A stretch of 64,000 bases of DNA from Iris pallida (taxonomy: Eukaryota > Streptophyta > Magnoliopsida > Asparagales > Iridaceae). Of this stretch, positions 12,201-24,811 are shown in pieces (within the stretch, counting starts at the first letter, position 1; the number at the start of each line of letters is the position of its first letter). The stretch lies in the NCBI GenBank assembly GCA_029216955.1, contig JANAVB010033217.1:1561059-1625058 (forward strand). The letters are read 5' to 3'. The notes below the pieces were generated by a model. The model ran no database searches, was not told the DNA's origin, and saw only the letters and a list, made by a program, of their open reading frames with translations. Both the position numbers and the translations under genes were made by a program.

Positions 12201-13732
12201 AAGTAGAGATACAAATGCGTACTTGAGTGTAGCTTCTGCACTTTCTACTGTAACCTTATCATCTGTAGCATCACGGTGAGGCAGGCCCAGGTCGAAGTAC
12301 TTTATATCCAGATCCAAGAATGGGAAAATAAGCTGTATGATCACCAATGGGTCATATTAGGTCAAATTTGTAACAAAAACGAAAATGATTAAATAACAAC
12401 AACAATGAAACTAATATTAATTACCTTATCCTTAATTGATTTCCAGAATACTCGAGTCATCTCATCCCCTGCACCACAGAAATGGAGTATTTTGTCAGAT
12501 ATGTACATGACATGTATTAGGAGGCTTGCAACATGCATGTGTGTATTTATTCTTGCCGGGATTTATTTTCCGACAAGAGGAATAACTTTGTCAAACATAT
12601 AGAAATATAGAATAATAAGATTCAGAGTAACTGATCAAATGATGAGATACTAAAGACGTGTTAAAGTTTTCAGTAAGAATATCATGATTCAAAACTAACA
12701 ACTTCTGCACAGCAAGCAACAATAACACATCAGTAAGATTAATCGTACTAGGTAAACAAGAAGAGATAATTTTAACAATTCAAACAAAAAGATGTTCAAA
12801 AGCATATATCATGATCAATCAAATACTGTAGGAAAATGATAAAAACATGAAAACAGTATCCATGGTTCGAAGACCCTCACCGTCATCCTAGGCTTCTGCC
12901 CTCAAAATATTGAGGCTACAAGAAAAGTACCCAAGCTTTTGCAAGAAACTTTAACATAGATGTCAGCCTTTGTTTTGTGTCGAGACCCTAGCCAAGAACA
13001 TCTATGAGAAAGGGAGGTCATATAGTTTAAGCTCTTGTAAGCAAGGGACAACCTCCCGGGGCCCCTAAGCCCCTTGGGCTAGGAACTATATTGCACAAAT
13101 ATGGACATGGACACAATATGTTACGGGATATGAACATTTTTTTTCCAAAAAGGTACCAGGTACGAATACGGACACGGGGCATTTTCAAACAGATACAAGG
13201 CAGTCAACTCACGGATACGGGTACAGACACCATTTTTCCGTGTCCGTGCAATATAGAAGGGTCTATGTAGTAAACTATGCTATAGGAAGTTGCATTCATC
13301 TATCAGCATTCCTAAAATTCTGTCCATCATAAGTCAACCAAGCCGTCCTGTATTGCTAAAATCTATCCATTTCAGAGAGGATCATCGTAAGTCATAAACG
13401 TCTGTACCACCAAAAGGAAGACGTTGACTGTTCTTGCCGTGTCGGACACAAACGCTCCAAAATACACTAAATTGGTGCCGTGTCCATATGTATATGATAA
13501 ATCTTCCAATATTCCACGCACAACAAAAATCATCGTTACAAGAAGAGATCCAGAGATCAGATAGAAATTTAGATCTAGAGACCGGAAGAAGAGATGAAAT
13601 ATGGAATATAAAATCATCTAAAAATAGAATAATAAAATAATAAAAATAACACGGCTGCAGATCTGGATGGAGGGGTTCCTCACCGTCCATTTCCACGATG
13701 GGGTTGGCGACCTTGATCTTCTCGAACGCCAT
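9255..13732 (-). CDS. NADP-dependent isocitrate dehydrogenase, cytosolic type (15 exons)
   Basis: The enzyme converts isocitrate and NADP+ to 2-oxoglutarate, CO2 and NADPH. Coding exons on the minus strand are 13684-13732, 12425-12468, 12223-12332, 11849-11886, 11647-11724, 11505-11558, 11323-11424, 11034-11119, 10799-10902, 10609-10677, 10414-10529, 10218-10252, 9637-9779, 9416-9538 and 9255-9330. All introns are GT-AG. The exon lengths sum to 1227 nt, 408 residues plus TAA, with no in-frame stop. Family marks are the start [19 protein letters not shown], the isocitrate-binding [31 protein letters not shown], the signature [17 protein letters not shown], the coenzyme-region HGTVTRHYR and a C-terminus ending KARL. 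No N-terminal transit peptide precedes the conserved start, so the cytosol is inferred. The length is slightly below the usual 410-416. Intron 1 is 1215 bp. The gene looks intact and is the only host gene in the window. Confidence 0.95.
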
Positions 13733-13830
13733 TTTTTTTTCTAACTCGAAGAAGGAAAAGTTTGATGGAGAAGAAGAAAAATGGAGAGAGAGAGGGGGGA
13801 GAGTTTAAATAGGTGGCTGTCACTATTGTG
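13733..13830 (-). promoter_or_regulatory. Promoter and 5' UTR of the NADP-IDH gene
   Basis: On the minus strand a TATA-like TATTTAAA (13804-13811) lies 72 bp before the ATG. It is followed by a pyrimidine-rich run (complement of 13784-13802), a common feature of plant core promoters, and an A-rich run directly before the ATG. The transcription start would lie near 13775. Confidence 0.6.
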
Positions 13831-14279
13831 GACGTCACTATTGCGGCCGGCTGTAAGTGTGAGAATGGGGTGAGGTATGCAAAGTCTAGAGTCGTGGCTA
13901 TAACTCAAGGGGTCACGGTCGGCCCGGGTCCAATTTTGATATGACTTGATCAAATCGAGTCTGAATAGCTCGAGGCAGAGAACAGACCGGGCCGGATCGA
14001 GTCAAATAAATCAAAATCCCAGAAATTAGCGGATCACGTTTCTGCGAGTTTAGTCCGGATCGGCTTCGGATTGGTCCATGAAAAAACATTTGGGCTTAAA
14101 AATGGACCCCAAAAAAATGGTATTTGGGCTTTAAAAAAATTGGGCTTATAAAATAACTAATATAAATTAAAAAATTTATGAATTAAATTAAAATTATAAA
14201 TTTATTATGACATTTATAATTTTTTAAAGCTGGAAAAGTGAAAGTAGATTTTCTTTTTTTTTTAATTTGATATTTAAAG
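13831..14279. other. Upstream intergenic region
   Basis: No coding region was found. It contains GGCCGG/CGAGTC-rich and AAATTTATAA-rich low-complexity DNA and would include any distal regulatory sequence of the IDH gene. Confidence 0.5.
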
Positions 14280-14560
14280 TCTTCGTGGTCAACTTTGTTT
14301 GAACTTTGTTGTCATTTCATTGTTCACCTCCAGTATGATCGTCCATAGTAAGAGATTGAAAGTCTAGTTCATTAATGTCAGCACATTCATCTCTGAAGTG
14401 TTGATTATGCTTTTTTATACGAACCAAATCTTGAACGCAAATGTAGACTTCCAAAATATTCGGTAGTTTCATACTTCTCTTCTTACTTAGCATTGTGAAT
14501 CTGCACTAAAATAAGATTCTGATTCTACCATGGACACCAGAACAATTAGAAGATCCGTGT
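14280..14560 (-). pseudogene. hAT transposase C-terminal (dimerisation) remnant
   Basis: On the minus strand, about 14526 to 14320, translation across one frameshift gives ESYFSADS, then after a gap KLPNILEVYICVQDLVR. This fits the end of the hAT family dimerisation domain (a serine- and acid-rich start, then a VEALIC-x-QDWLR-like segment). The frame is broken and no upstream transposase or terminal inverted repeats were seen. It is a decayed fragment, called on weak similarity by eye. Confidence 0.45.
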
Positions 14561-14749
14561 CAAAGAAGAAAGCATATGATAAGATTTTTCATGTCTTTTT
14601 TATCATTCCAAAATTGAAAAATATAATCAAGATTCATTGTCATCGATTCTTCAGTTAGGATGGAAGACTATTTTTGTTTCTTCCTTTGTAGAACACTCTT
14701 AGCAAGAGATAACTTAGAAATTAAACTATATCTACTACTACCTTGAGCA

Positions 14750-15226
14750 GTTGTATTGGGTCGGTTCGATACAACTTTTTCTTCATATAAACTAATTGTA
14801 CTATCTAAACGTTCTTTAATATATATTGTGTTTGATCTGTCTTGGTGCTTGCGTGAGACATGAGTTTGTTATTTTCATGTAGGTTGGTGTCGTTTTTACA
14901 GCATTTTGGAACCAACAATTGGTATCAGAGCTCTAAGGTTTTCGGAGGAATGGTACAACCATGTCTTCAGAGCAGATGAACACACATATGGTTACCTTCA
15001 CAGGAAAACTGGACGATCTGGAAACCAGGGATGGATAATCTACTTTGGTGCAAAGATTTACATGGTCCGTTAGAGGATGACTGCACGAAGCCATAAGAAA
15101 AATTTGCTACTGATTGCAAAAGTTTGGATCAAAAGGCTGTTGGATTCATTTGTTAATGGTTGGACGATTCAGTATTTCATCACGTGTCCATGGAGAGTTC
15201 GATAATTAAAGCTTTGTGCGAGAATC
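14750..15226 (+). pseudogene. Decayed Ty1/copia element: LTR end, PBS and gag start
   Basis: A presumed LTR end (ACCAACA, to about 14917) is followed by TGGTATCAGAGC (14920-14931), the standard initiator-tRNA-Met primer site. A broken gag with copia-like words (TGKL, MDNLLWCKDLHGPL in mixed frames) follows. The reading frame is interrupted by stops and shifts, and it is cut at 15227 by another insertion. Gag resumes after 27031, so this is one old element into which about 11.8 kb has been inserted. The 5' end of its LTR was not located. Confidence 0.65.
14920..14931 (+). promoter_or_regulatory. Primer binding site (initiator tRNA-Met type)
   Basis: TGGTATCAGAGC is complementary to the 3' end of plant initiator tRNA-Met and lies two bases after a CA-ending LTR candidate, as expected for copia elements. 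Confidence 0.8.
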
Positions 15227-16633
15227 TGTTGGCCCAATGATTGTATCATGTTTTTTAATATGGTTAATCAATTAAGTTTAGCATTTAATTATCACTAATG
15301 CTCATGCTATCACTATAGTATTACACTTAAACTTAGCATAGTCCTAATGTGCATTAACTTAATCATACTTGCTACTATGTATATTGCTTTGTTCCTCTAA
15401 CATGTATTTGCAGAAAAGCAATAAGCAAGATCAACATAGACATATGAAATGAAGAAATTATAGTGGGCCAAAGATGATGGCATCCCACAAGATTTTTCTG
15501 AACCACCCGACGACATCTCTGGAGTCATCAATAAAGAAGCCATTATCTCTAGACGGGGGTCGAGGGGGCAGCGCACCCCGTGGGGATTCGGGGGCGAAGC
15601 TCCCGAAAGGTATTCAGATTTCATAATCTGGATATCTTTGGACAACTGCCATCAAGGAAGAAGCCATCATCTATCAAGTGAAGAAGCCAAGTCATGCCAT
15701 CATCATTTCAAGACTCTTAAGAAGCCTGCAACTGCTCAAGTATATTAGGAGTCTGTAATGAGTTTTAGAAATATTTGTAAACACAAGAAATGGATGGCAA
15801 AATTGAAAGCTATGGTAGAAATTAGTCCAGGATCATTTTCGGATAGAAATCGGCATACCGACGGTACACCGGTTCGTACCGGTGGTATACCAATTTTATA
15901 TAAAATTTGCTCTCGGCCTAATGAACCAACATTCTGACAATACACCGATTCGTACCATCGGTATACCGTTTCAGTAATGTTAAAAATCCAACGGTCGGAT
16001 TTCGAGCATTTAATGATCCCAACGGCTATATTTCTATCCGTTGTATTCCAGATCGGTATACCGACGGTACACCGGTTCGTACCGATGATATACCGGTCGC
16101 TGACTGTCTTTCAGCTCTTTTCAATACTTTGGTTATAAATAGTCTTGAACTCCTTCATTTAAGATTGATGCTTTGAGCCTAAAAATTTTCTAATACACCA
16201 AAGTGTATCCACAAACACTCCACCAAAGCTTTCACTTGCCAATCCATAAATTATGTTAGAGTGTTCTTGAGTTGTAAAAGTGAGGTCTTCTTGTTATAAG
16301 GAGATCAAAACCTTCTTGTGAAAGGTTGAAGTTGGAGAGTCTTCGGATAAAAGCTCTCGGTTTGAAGTCGGAGAGGCCTTCGGATAAAAGCTCTTATGTA
16401 AGAAGTTGGTGAGCCTTCAGATGAAAACTCACGTTGTACTATTTGCATAATAGTGGATTAAAGTCGGAGAGAGTTTTGGAACTAGAGTGCCCCTTGGGAG
16501 GATACTAGGATACATCGGGTGTCGGTATTGTTGTTGCTTCTTCTCTTGCACTCTTAATCTTTAAATTGCCTATTAGCAATCGTTTAGTGCTTGATTAGTT
16601 AGCTTGACCCTATTCATCCCCCCCTAGGGTGGT
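15227..16633 (+). mobile_element. Copia family X LTR, copy 1 (continues 27027-27030)
   Basis: It starts TGTTGGCCCAATGATTG and runs to a CTATTCATCCCCCCCTAGGG-type end. Removing the nested element (16634-27021 and one target duplication) extends it to TTACA at 27030. It is the inverse of 28476-29945: both hold the CATCGGGTGTCGGTATTG block, CTTCGGATAAAAGCTC repeats and CCAAAGATGATGGC near 15470. Flanks GAATC and TAATA match at only three of five bases, so the target duplication is uncertain. No internal domain is present; a solo LTR is the simplest reading. Confidence 0.65.
16629..16633 (+). repeat. Target site duplication GTGGT (left)
   Basis: GTGGT directly before the TG of the family N 5' LTR matches the 5 bases directly after its 3' LTR (27022-27026). 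Confidence 0.9.
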
Positions 16634-17421
16634 TGTAACCCTCTTCCCGGAATTTTGATAATATATTTTTTTATACTTATTTGAATTAAATAGTGATTTT
16701 TAGAATTTTTATAAATAATTACTTGGTTAATTATTACGGTAGATGACTTTAGCCATGGTGGAGTTTTGGAGTACAAGGTGACTAGAAATCGTGGCACGGA
16801 TAGTGCAGTGGCGTGCTTTGACTAGTGTATTAGCCCTGGTAGGAAAGGTCGAGCCATAGTGATATCCTAACTAGAAAAACTAGGCCAAGTTGCGACTTAA
16901 CTCCTATATTTGATTTAATTATTTATTAATTAAGAATATAGATTTTAGGTGACCCGGTTGTGCCATGTCAGCCCGAACTCGACCCGAACCAAGCCCAAGC
17001 CCATGTAGTCGGACAGTGCGTCCAGAGACGTCTATGTCAACATAATTTGGGAGATATACCTCTACCTTACTTTAAATGGGATAAATAAATGGTTCCTAAA
17101 ATAATTGTATATATGAATAATATTGATATGGTATCTTAGATTATTTATAAGACTGTTTCTGTAGACCAATGTATGCGGGAGCATGACAGGCTCACCCAAA
17201 TTTACTATGTTTACCAATAATTACTTCTAGTGGTCATCAAGACTCTATTATTAATATTTATGTTGTTGTGTCATTAAATAGAATCATTAGTTATTATTGG
17301 TTATTATTTCATTGTTAAATAAAGTACATGCAGGTATGTACATGCGTATATGAAATGAGTCTATACTAGATAAAGATAATTTATGAAACTATTTATAATT
17401 TATGGATGTATTATTATTATT

Positions 17422-17477
<56 letters not shown>

Positions 17478-17634
17478 TTATATATATGAAGATATATATA
17501 TATATATATGTTAATAAGCAATAAAAACAAATTCTACAAAAAACTATCCCAGCAGCAAGACCAGGCCCAAAGCCAGGCCGAGCCCCAACTGCCCACAGTC
17601 CCGAGAGCACCCGCTCGTTTGGTTGTTCGGCATA

Positions 17635-17635
<1 letters not shown>

Positions 17636-17724
<89 letters not shown>
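17636..17724. repeat. (AT)n microsatellite in the N 5' LTR
   Basis: About 89 bp of uninterrupted AT. The same position in the 3' LTR (24949-24960) has only about 12 bp, while the preceding AT tract is longer there (24729-24808), so the tracts changed length after insertion. Confidence 0.95.
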
Positions 17725-17727
<3 letters not shown>

Positions 17728-19074
17728 CGAGAGAGAGCGTGAAATCGAAACCCTAGACCAGAACCACCCTACCCTCTGGGCGTCCGCTCGCCGCCGGCGC
17801 CGCCACCACATGCGGCCGGGAACCGCCGCCCGAACCCTGACCGCGTGCACATCAACAGCAGCAGTTGTAGGGCGAGGAGCCAACTTCGGATCGCGATATC
17901 TCAACAATCGTTCGATCGTTTTGCGTCCCGTAAACTCTGGTATGATCTAGATATAACCCTCTTTAATCCTTGTTAATTAGTTTAAATTCTAATGACCCAA
18001 AACTCAAGAGAAATCGAGTTGAAGTTCATCGAAAACCTGTTTGGAAATAGGACAAAACATTAGTCTCAAACCTTGTTTTAGAAGGTGGATTTGGACAAAC
18101 CATTAGGATATTTTGAGAACCAATTAAACACAGTATAAGACAACCTATAGGGCCCTGCAATCCAATTTATGGAATTTGATTTCATCGACTACATGCCGAG
18201 AAATCGGATTCCAAAGATTGGCGAAAAATTGTTTTCAAATATTAAAAATACTGAAAAATTCTTCGATACGACGTGCGTTCCGCCAATCCGGGCGACGTGG
18301 TCGCGAACCGAAAGCATCGAAATGTGCGTAATGGCTTCGCGGACGTGTGGGCTTTGACGGAATTCAAATTGGTTGCGTGTGCGTGACGAATTTGATGCGT
18401 ATCCGTCGAAATTCACCGTATCGACCTCTTTGCAAATTTCCCAATTACTTTGTGCACGTTCGTCAGATCGAGACAAAACTTGTGCCAACAAGACCGTATT
18501 ATTTTTCTGGTCTTGTATGCCAAGTTTGGTCCGATTCTGAGGCAGTTGACCGGATCGTCGTTTTGCGGGCCCCAGATCCGACTCAACGGGCAATTTCGTG
18601 CACAGTCCACCGGAATCCAAAATTGGACATACCATTGTGTTCGTATCATCAAAATGAATCCTTAGACATGTAGTTTGATAATTTTAGAGACCATTGACTC
18701 TGGCACGTTTTTCGGTGTAAAACGGGTCCAACGGCGAACACCGTTTTGTCCCAAAATTACCGTTTTGCCCCTGTGTCCAAAATTGGACTTAAGGACAGGA
18801 AATCTTAGCTAATTTGACTATTTTGAAAATATTGGTAATGTCTGTTTCAGCATCCGGAGACTGTTGTACGAGTTTGACTGTTGTGGCACACTGAGTGGTT
18901 CAGATTATCGGTTTCACCAGCAAAGGACCTCAGACGAGTACAGTTTATTATTTGTTTTTGATATTGAGCTTTACTATGCCTCATTGTTAGTCATTAGATA
19001 TGTGATTTTCGTCTTTTATGTTTGTTATATTTTGTCATATCGGGGAGGTGAAGTACCAAGGATGTGTGATCTGA

Positions 19075-19260
19075 CCTTATACAATGTATACCGTGTAGAC
19101 CGTAATTTATTATTGTATTATACCGTGTAGACCGTAATTTATTATTGCTTTATACAGTGTAGACAATATTTCATTATTATTTTATACAGTATAGACAGTG
19201 TTTCATTATTGCTTTATACAGTATAGACCGTGTACATTATACAGTATAGATATCGTAGAC
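19075..19260 (+). repeat. Tandem repeat around TTATACAGTGTAGACCGT
   Basis: About six imperfect copies of a unit of roughly 30-45 bp with TATACxGTGTAGACxGT and TTTATTATTG. The same array is in the 3' LTR at about 26310-26495. Confidence 0.8.
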
Positions 19261-19786
19261 CGTGTCGTGTAATTGTCCCGAGACCGATCACATATCAAAG
19301 GTACTTCAGTCAGTCAGTGAGTATTGTCTTTGTATTTATTTATTGTTTTTCTTTGTTTAGTTTTATGTTGTCTTTCAGTGTTTATTTTTCAAATCATATA
19401 TGTAAAGGCTAACCTATGTTGTATAGTCATTTTCATTTATTGAAACTGCATTCAGTAAATTGTACTCGTTCCATATTCCTGACTGGAAACCAACATTTTT
19501 CAGGTTAGCTGTGGCTTCACTTAGCATTGGAAGATACGGGTGCACTTGCAGACGAAAACCTAGAGTTTAGCTAGATAGATGAGTTGTGATCATTTCAATA
19601 TTGTAAGAGTTTATATTTTTCTGCAAATATAAAACTTGTGAATATTATAAATTAAATTAATTTTGTGAATGAGCATTATTTGTGATTTTGAGCATTGTGG
19701 CTATGTAGCGTTCTGCCGCCGACACTGCGGCGTAGGCTGGCTTGGACACGTCTCGTATCCAAAAAAAGCGGGTACGGGTCGTGACA

Positions 19787-22700
19787 AGTTTTTGTGGTGG
19801 CCCATGCAGGTCAGTTTTTGCAAATCATGCGAACTCGTGATAGTACTTAAGTTAGTCGTACTATTGTGAGCCTGCGACTAGAAAATGCTCATTCACAATT
19901 AGGATTGAATTGATTTAAGAGAATGATTAGGACTAGGAGTCCCTTGTTTAAATTGATCGTTGGATAGTTAAGGTTGTCAAATAGGCCATACAAACTAGAT
20001 AAAGAATTATTAAATTTAGATAGCTTGTCCGATCTCTATGGATACACTATTACTCTTGACATGACGATATAATCCAATGTGGATAGATTATTCACTTGGT
20101 GAGACAAGACTTCCTAGAATTAATGATCTAACCTTGATAAATTGTTCAATTCCTTCTCTTTGCCTCTTCAGATATCATCCTCATATCTTAGTCCGAATTG
20201 CCTATTTAGTTCCTATTTTGCCCTAAGAATTATTATTTTTATATAATTTATGATTATGTTATCCATATACGAACCTCGAGTTAGTTTCGATTCAAAGTTT
20301 TTCCTCAATGGTTTGAATACACATGAAATAGATATTAGAATGTTTGTATTTCTTTTGTCTTCAGTTATTTCCTTCCTGATCAATCTTTTACTTTAAGGAT
20401 TGAGACTTATAGGCAGATGTTTATGCTTTCTATCATAGCCAACTAGTTTGAATCTCTAGCAGCTCCTTGAAGTTCTTAGGAATATAGTTGGAGTAATTTT
20501 AACGACTGTGATGGCTAGACAGCAGCGTACTGTCGCCAATTACTTGAGAATGGAGAGTGTGGGTTCACTGCAGCCAGCAGCGCACTGGCGAGGCACGACC
20601 CATAGAGTTGAAATTATTTCAAGGAATCGTAGGTTATGGAACATTGCTAAAACTATATCTTCGTTGACCGCTTTAGACCTTGTGTCAATATAAGATAGAG
20701 TATCTGATAGCATATCACATCTGAATCACGGAACCAAGGGTTTACCACCGTCCGAGTATACGGGCGAGACATAATTCTCGGTAAAATAACTTCAGACGTG
20801 ATTACAAGTTTAGGATACTATAGAGGATAGGACAATGCCCTGTATATCCCATAAGATCCAAAGCCAATACTAGTGGAAGTTCTTCAAGTTGGGTAGCAGG
20901 TCTCCCAACCTAGCATTCCGTGGTCCTTGTGACCTATCGACGAGGTAATTGACTGACACTAATAGGTTACCTAGAATATAGAATTTAGAGGTCCATAACC
21001 CATTAGTCGACCAAGACCTTATGGATAAGAAGATAGTAGGATAACTGTATAAGCAAGAGCACCGGGTAAGGTTTTGATTCTCACAAAACTCGAACTACCT
21101 GTGCCTCCTTTCAAAAATCTTGTATAATTGTATTTTGACTATTTTGACCAATGCTGCTATTACAGCCTAGTTTTGCAAGCTTACTCTTTTATCGAGCTTG
21201 ATTCAAGACATATGTTTATTGGGGATGCCTACTAACATATTGTCTAATCAGAATCGATGTATTACGGTCTGATCAACCTTAGTGCACTCGGTTCGTTCTC
21301 TCTCTGATTATCCCACGTGGATTGAGATATCGAGGTATCTATGATCTCATCCGCGACTGCATTGACAATTTCTCTTGAATTATACATTCGCCTTTGAATC
21401 ACGTAATTGTATTCAATGACGTCTTTCTTGAACTCTTTGTTGTTTTTGTCTTTCACTGATTTGGAAAGACGAAAGCTCGTGATTGGTAGATAGAATACAG
21501 AGTAATCTCCCATGGCTATGATAGTTGTATACACAAGTGTAGCTACCATCGGCCAGCCATGTGATTGAGTTATTCGTTCTCCTCTCGACCCTCAAACTAC
21601 TATTAGGACCTTCGAGCCATCTGAATTTGAGAATGATTAGGATTTTACCCTTAGTCAAAATGCCAAACTAGGAGACTATCTCTTCTCAAGAAACCAATTG
21701 TTGTGAGTTTCTAATTATTTGCTTGAAGCTTGCTTTGAATAGCAACCCTTAAGCCTTAACTCAACCTTTCTTCGACCAAAGCCCACAGTTTAGACATGAG
21801 ATGAATAGACAAAGGTAAGGACAATCATTTACCATGACTATGGTAGACACTCATCCCGAGATTGGTTTTCAACAAACATTACCCTTGTTATGTAAATTTT
21901 ATTATTAAGATATAACTAGTATTGGAACACTACTGTCACTAGCTTAGTCAATACCATAGCTTAAATACCATGTCATATTATGATCTACCAGTTGTCAACA
22001 GCAATACATGGTCACTACAGCCCATACCACTAGAACCCTTGTGACAATAGTCTGGCGGGCTTGACACAAATAGAAATTTACGACTCAGTTGTTAGAAATC
22101 TTTTCATATGATGTGCCTTAGAGTTGGTTACCCCGTCGACAACTCTTGTATACCATGGACGAGTAGATCATTCTATTTGATCGACCATGTGTCATTATAC
22201 ACACTCGTTTTCCATTTATTGAGGAACGATCCTTGACTTGACTTATATCTACCATATCTCGTTACGTCGTGCCTTATTCTTTATTAACAAGAGTCGAGGT
22301 ACAATATCCGAACTTTAAAATTCTTCTAACCTCATTATTCCTAAAACCATATCCTAGCTTCTAAGGTGAGTAGACTATAAGCCTTCTAGAAGTTTGGGGT
22401 ATGCAAGGATTACCGATTGATTAGAATAATTTCCATTAGGGTGATAATTAGTGCCCCATGGACTCCCACCTTCCATTTAGATCATTTTGTGTCCCCGACC
22501 GTGTCATTAATATTCGGAGCACGAGACCAGCTGTTACCTTCTAACAAATTTTATATGCAAGATGTAGACGAGTCCACCTTCATATAGGTATATCATGTCC
22601 CACTCAAACCTGCCCCCTTGTACTCCATTTTTGTGGTACGACTTTCAGGTCAAAAGGACTAGCTATAACCCTTACCATAATACCCGTATACTTCCCGACT

Positions 22701-23906
22701 ACAATTAGAGACTCAACCTCGACACAAACCTTTCGACCCAATATATGGTTGTGATCTACTCGAAGCCCACTACGCACATGTCACTAGTATGCCACACAAT
22801 TGTGTCTTCTCGTGCCACTTAAACACAAAAGTCACTGAAGGCACATTTTTGGGCTTTAAGGACCTAGCTAACCAATCTGACTGGCAACTAGCTCAACCAC
22901 TTGGGTGGAAACCTATTCTAGGTTAACCTAACCTAGTAGAAATAGTTTTATCATTGGGATCTTGTCCAGTCAATATAGATTGAAATCCAAGGTTCATCCA
23001 ACCAACGATTGGTGTCCAATCAGGAAACCCATTAAGACCCAGTAAAACCCATCCATACATACCACCATATTTGGACTATAAAATTGAACTATTTGAAATA
23101 GGTCCCTATACATATTATGTAGTCTTCCCCTCTTAGCATGTGAAGTCATTCGTAACCAATATTCCATCTACCTGGAAGTCGCGATACGATATTGTATTGC
23201 ATTTTATCCCTTGCTCGTGTGTTTAAATAACCACGGAAAAGATCACAAATCTTGATTTCTCAAATTTTGTTCTATTATGGAACCTGTTTAGAATTTCAAG
23301 AACGGAATTTCTGTATTGCACGGAGTGCAAGCCCCTCTAAGAAACGAAGGGTTTTTCGATTTAGCAAGTGACTGGACTAGAGTAGCCCAATCTAGCAAAT
23401 AAGTCAATGGTTCATAAACTTTCTTTCTATCTGCATCATTGGATACTCTTTACCGCTCTTGAAACTTCATATTTGCTCCCGATTATTCTTTCTTATCTTC
23501 CTGTCCTTCTTATTTCAGAGCGACGAATGGTCATGCTTATTAGAATTTATCAGTATTTCTTAGCTACTTGTGTAAATTTGTTGCTTGTTAAATTTTGGGT
23601 TGCCTGATAGATAGGAGAGGATTGTAGATGCTTTATGCTATATATATCTGTTGGTAATTGCTACTAGCAACTAGATGGAAGGTTATAAAGTTTTAGTGAC
23701 ATACCTTTGAGTGAGTAGTGTGACCAGAGGTGGGTAGAAGTCATCGGGGTTCGTAGTTACAAAATGGCTAGGAGGAGGATATAAACTATTTTTCGAGGAA
23801 TTAAAATTTAAGGAGATTAAGGTAATAGTAGATTTCTTTTTTGAATTTAAGGAATAGTTATGAATTAGAATTTCGAGGACGAAACAATTTTTAAGGTGGG
23901 TAGATT
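19787..23906 (+). mobile_element. Internal domain of family N, non-coding
   Basis: It begins with AGTTTTTGTGGTGGCCCATG, the leader word found after other gypsy LTRs here, and ends in a TTTCGAGGACGAAAC plus GGTGGGTAGATT polypurine zone. All three frames on both strands are closed by frequent stops; the longest ORF is under 100 residues. Long blocks can be aligned by eye with 48575-52357, for example the segments with ATAGTTGTATACACAAGTGTAGC at 21515 and 50295. No tRNA or host gene fragment was recognised in it. Confidence 0.75.
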
Positions 23907-24727
23907 TGTAACCCTCTTTCCGGAATTTTAATAATATATATTTTTTTAATTTGAATTAAATGGTGATTTTTAGAATTTTTATAAATAATTACTTGGTTAA
24001 TTATTACGGTAGATGACTTTAGCCATGGTAGAGTTTTGGAGTACAAGGTGACTAGAAATCGTGGTACAGATAGTGCAGTGGCGTGCTTTGACTAGTGTAT
24101 TAGTCCTGGTAGGGAAGGCCGAGCCATAGTGATATCCTAACTAGAAAAACTAGGCCAAGTTGCGACTTAACTCCTATATTTGATTTAATTATTTATTAAT
24201 TAAGAATATAGATTTTAGGTGACCCGGTTGTGCCATGTCAGCCCGAACTCGACCCGAACCAAGCCCAAGTCCATGTAGTCGGACAGTACGTCCAGAGACG
24301 TTCATGTCAACATAATTTGGGAGATATACCTCTACCTTACTTTAAATGGGATAAATAAATGGTTCCTAAAATAATTGTATATATGAATAATATTAATATT
24401 ATTAATATTGATATGGTATCTTAGATTATTTATAAGATTGTTTCTGTAGACCAATGTATGTGGGAGCATGACAGGCTCACCCAAATTTACTATGTTTACC
24501 ATTAATTACTTCTAGTGGTCATCAAGACTCTATTATTATTATTTATGTTGTTGTGTCATTAAATAGAATCATTAGTTATTATTGGTTATTATTTCATTGT
24601 TAAATAAAGTACATGCAGGTATGTACATGCGTATATGAAATGAGTCTATACTAGATAAAGATAATTTATGAAACTATTTAGAATTTGTGGATGTATTATT
24701 ATTATTATATATATATGTATATGTGTG

Positions 24728-24811
<84 letters not shown>

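Larger units (their letters stand above)
16634..19786 (+). repeat. 5' LTR of family N element
   Basis: 3153 bp, TG...CA. It holds two AT microsatellites (about 17434-17510 and 17636-17724), a tandem repeat (about 19075-19260) and a CCTGACTGGA...TTTTTCAG acceptor-like module (about 19478-19503). It ends in the CCGCCGACACTGCGGCGTAGG block shared with family A. Confidence 0.9.

Noticed and set aside
18169..18673. ORFs up to 148 residues on both strands in the N 5' LTR
   Set aside because: The corresponding 3' LTR region (25400-25990) does not keep the same frames, so they are chance ORFs in LTR sequence.
21262..21658. Minus-strand ORFs in the N internal domain
   Set aside because: The homologous stretch at 50060-50420 has no matching open frame, so coding is unlikely.
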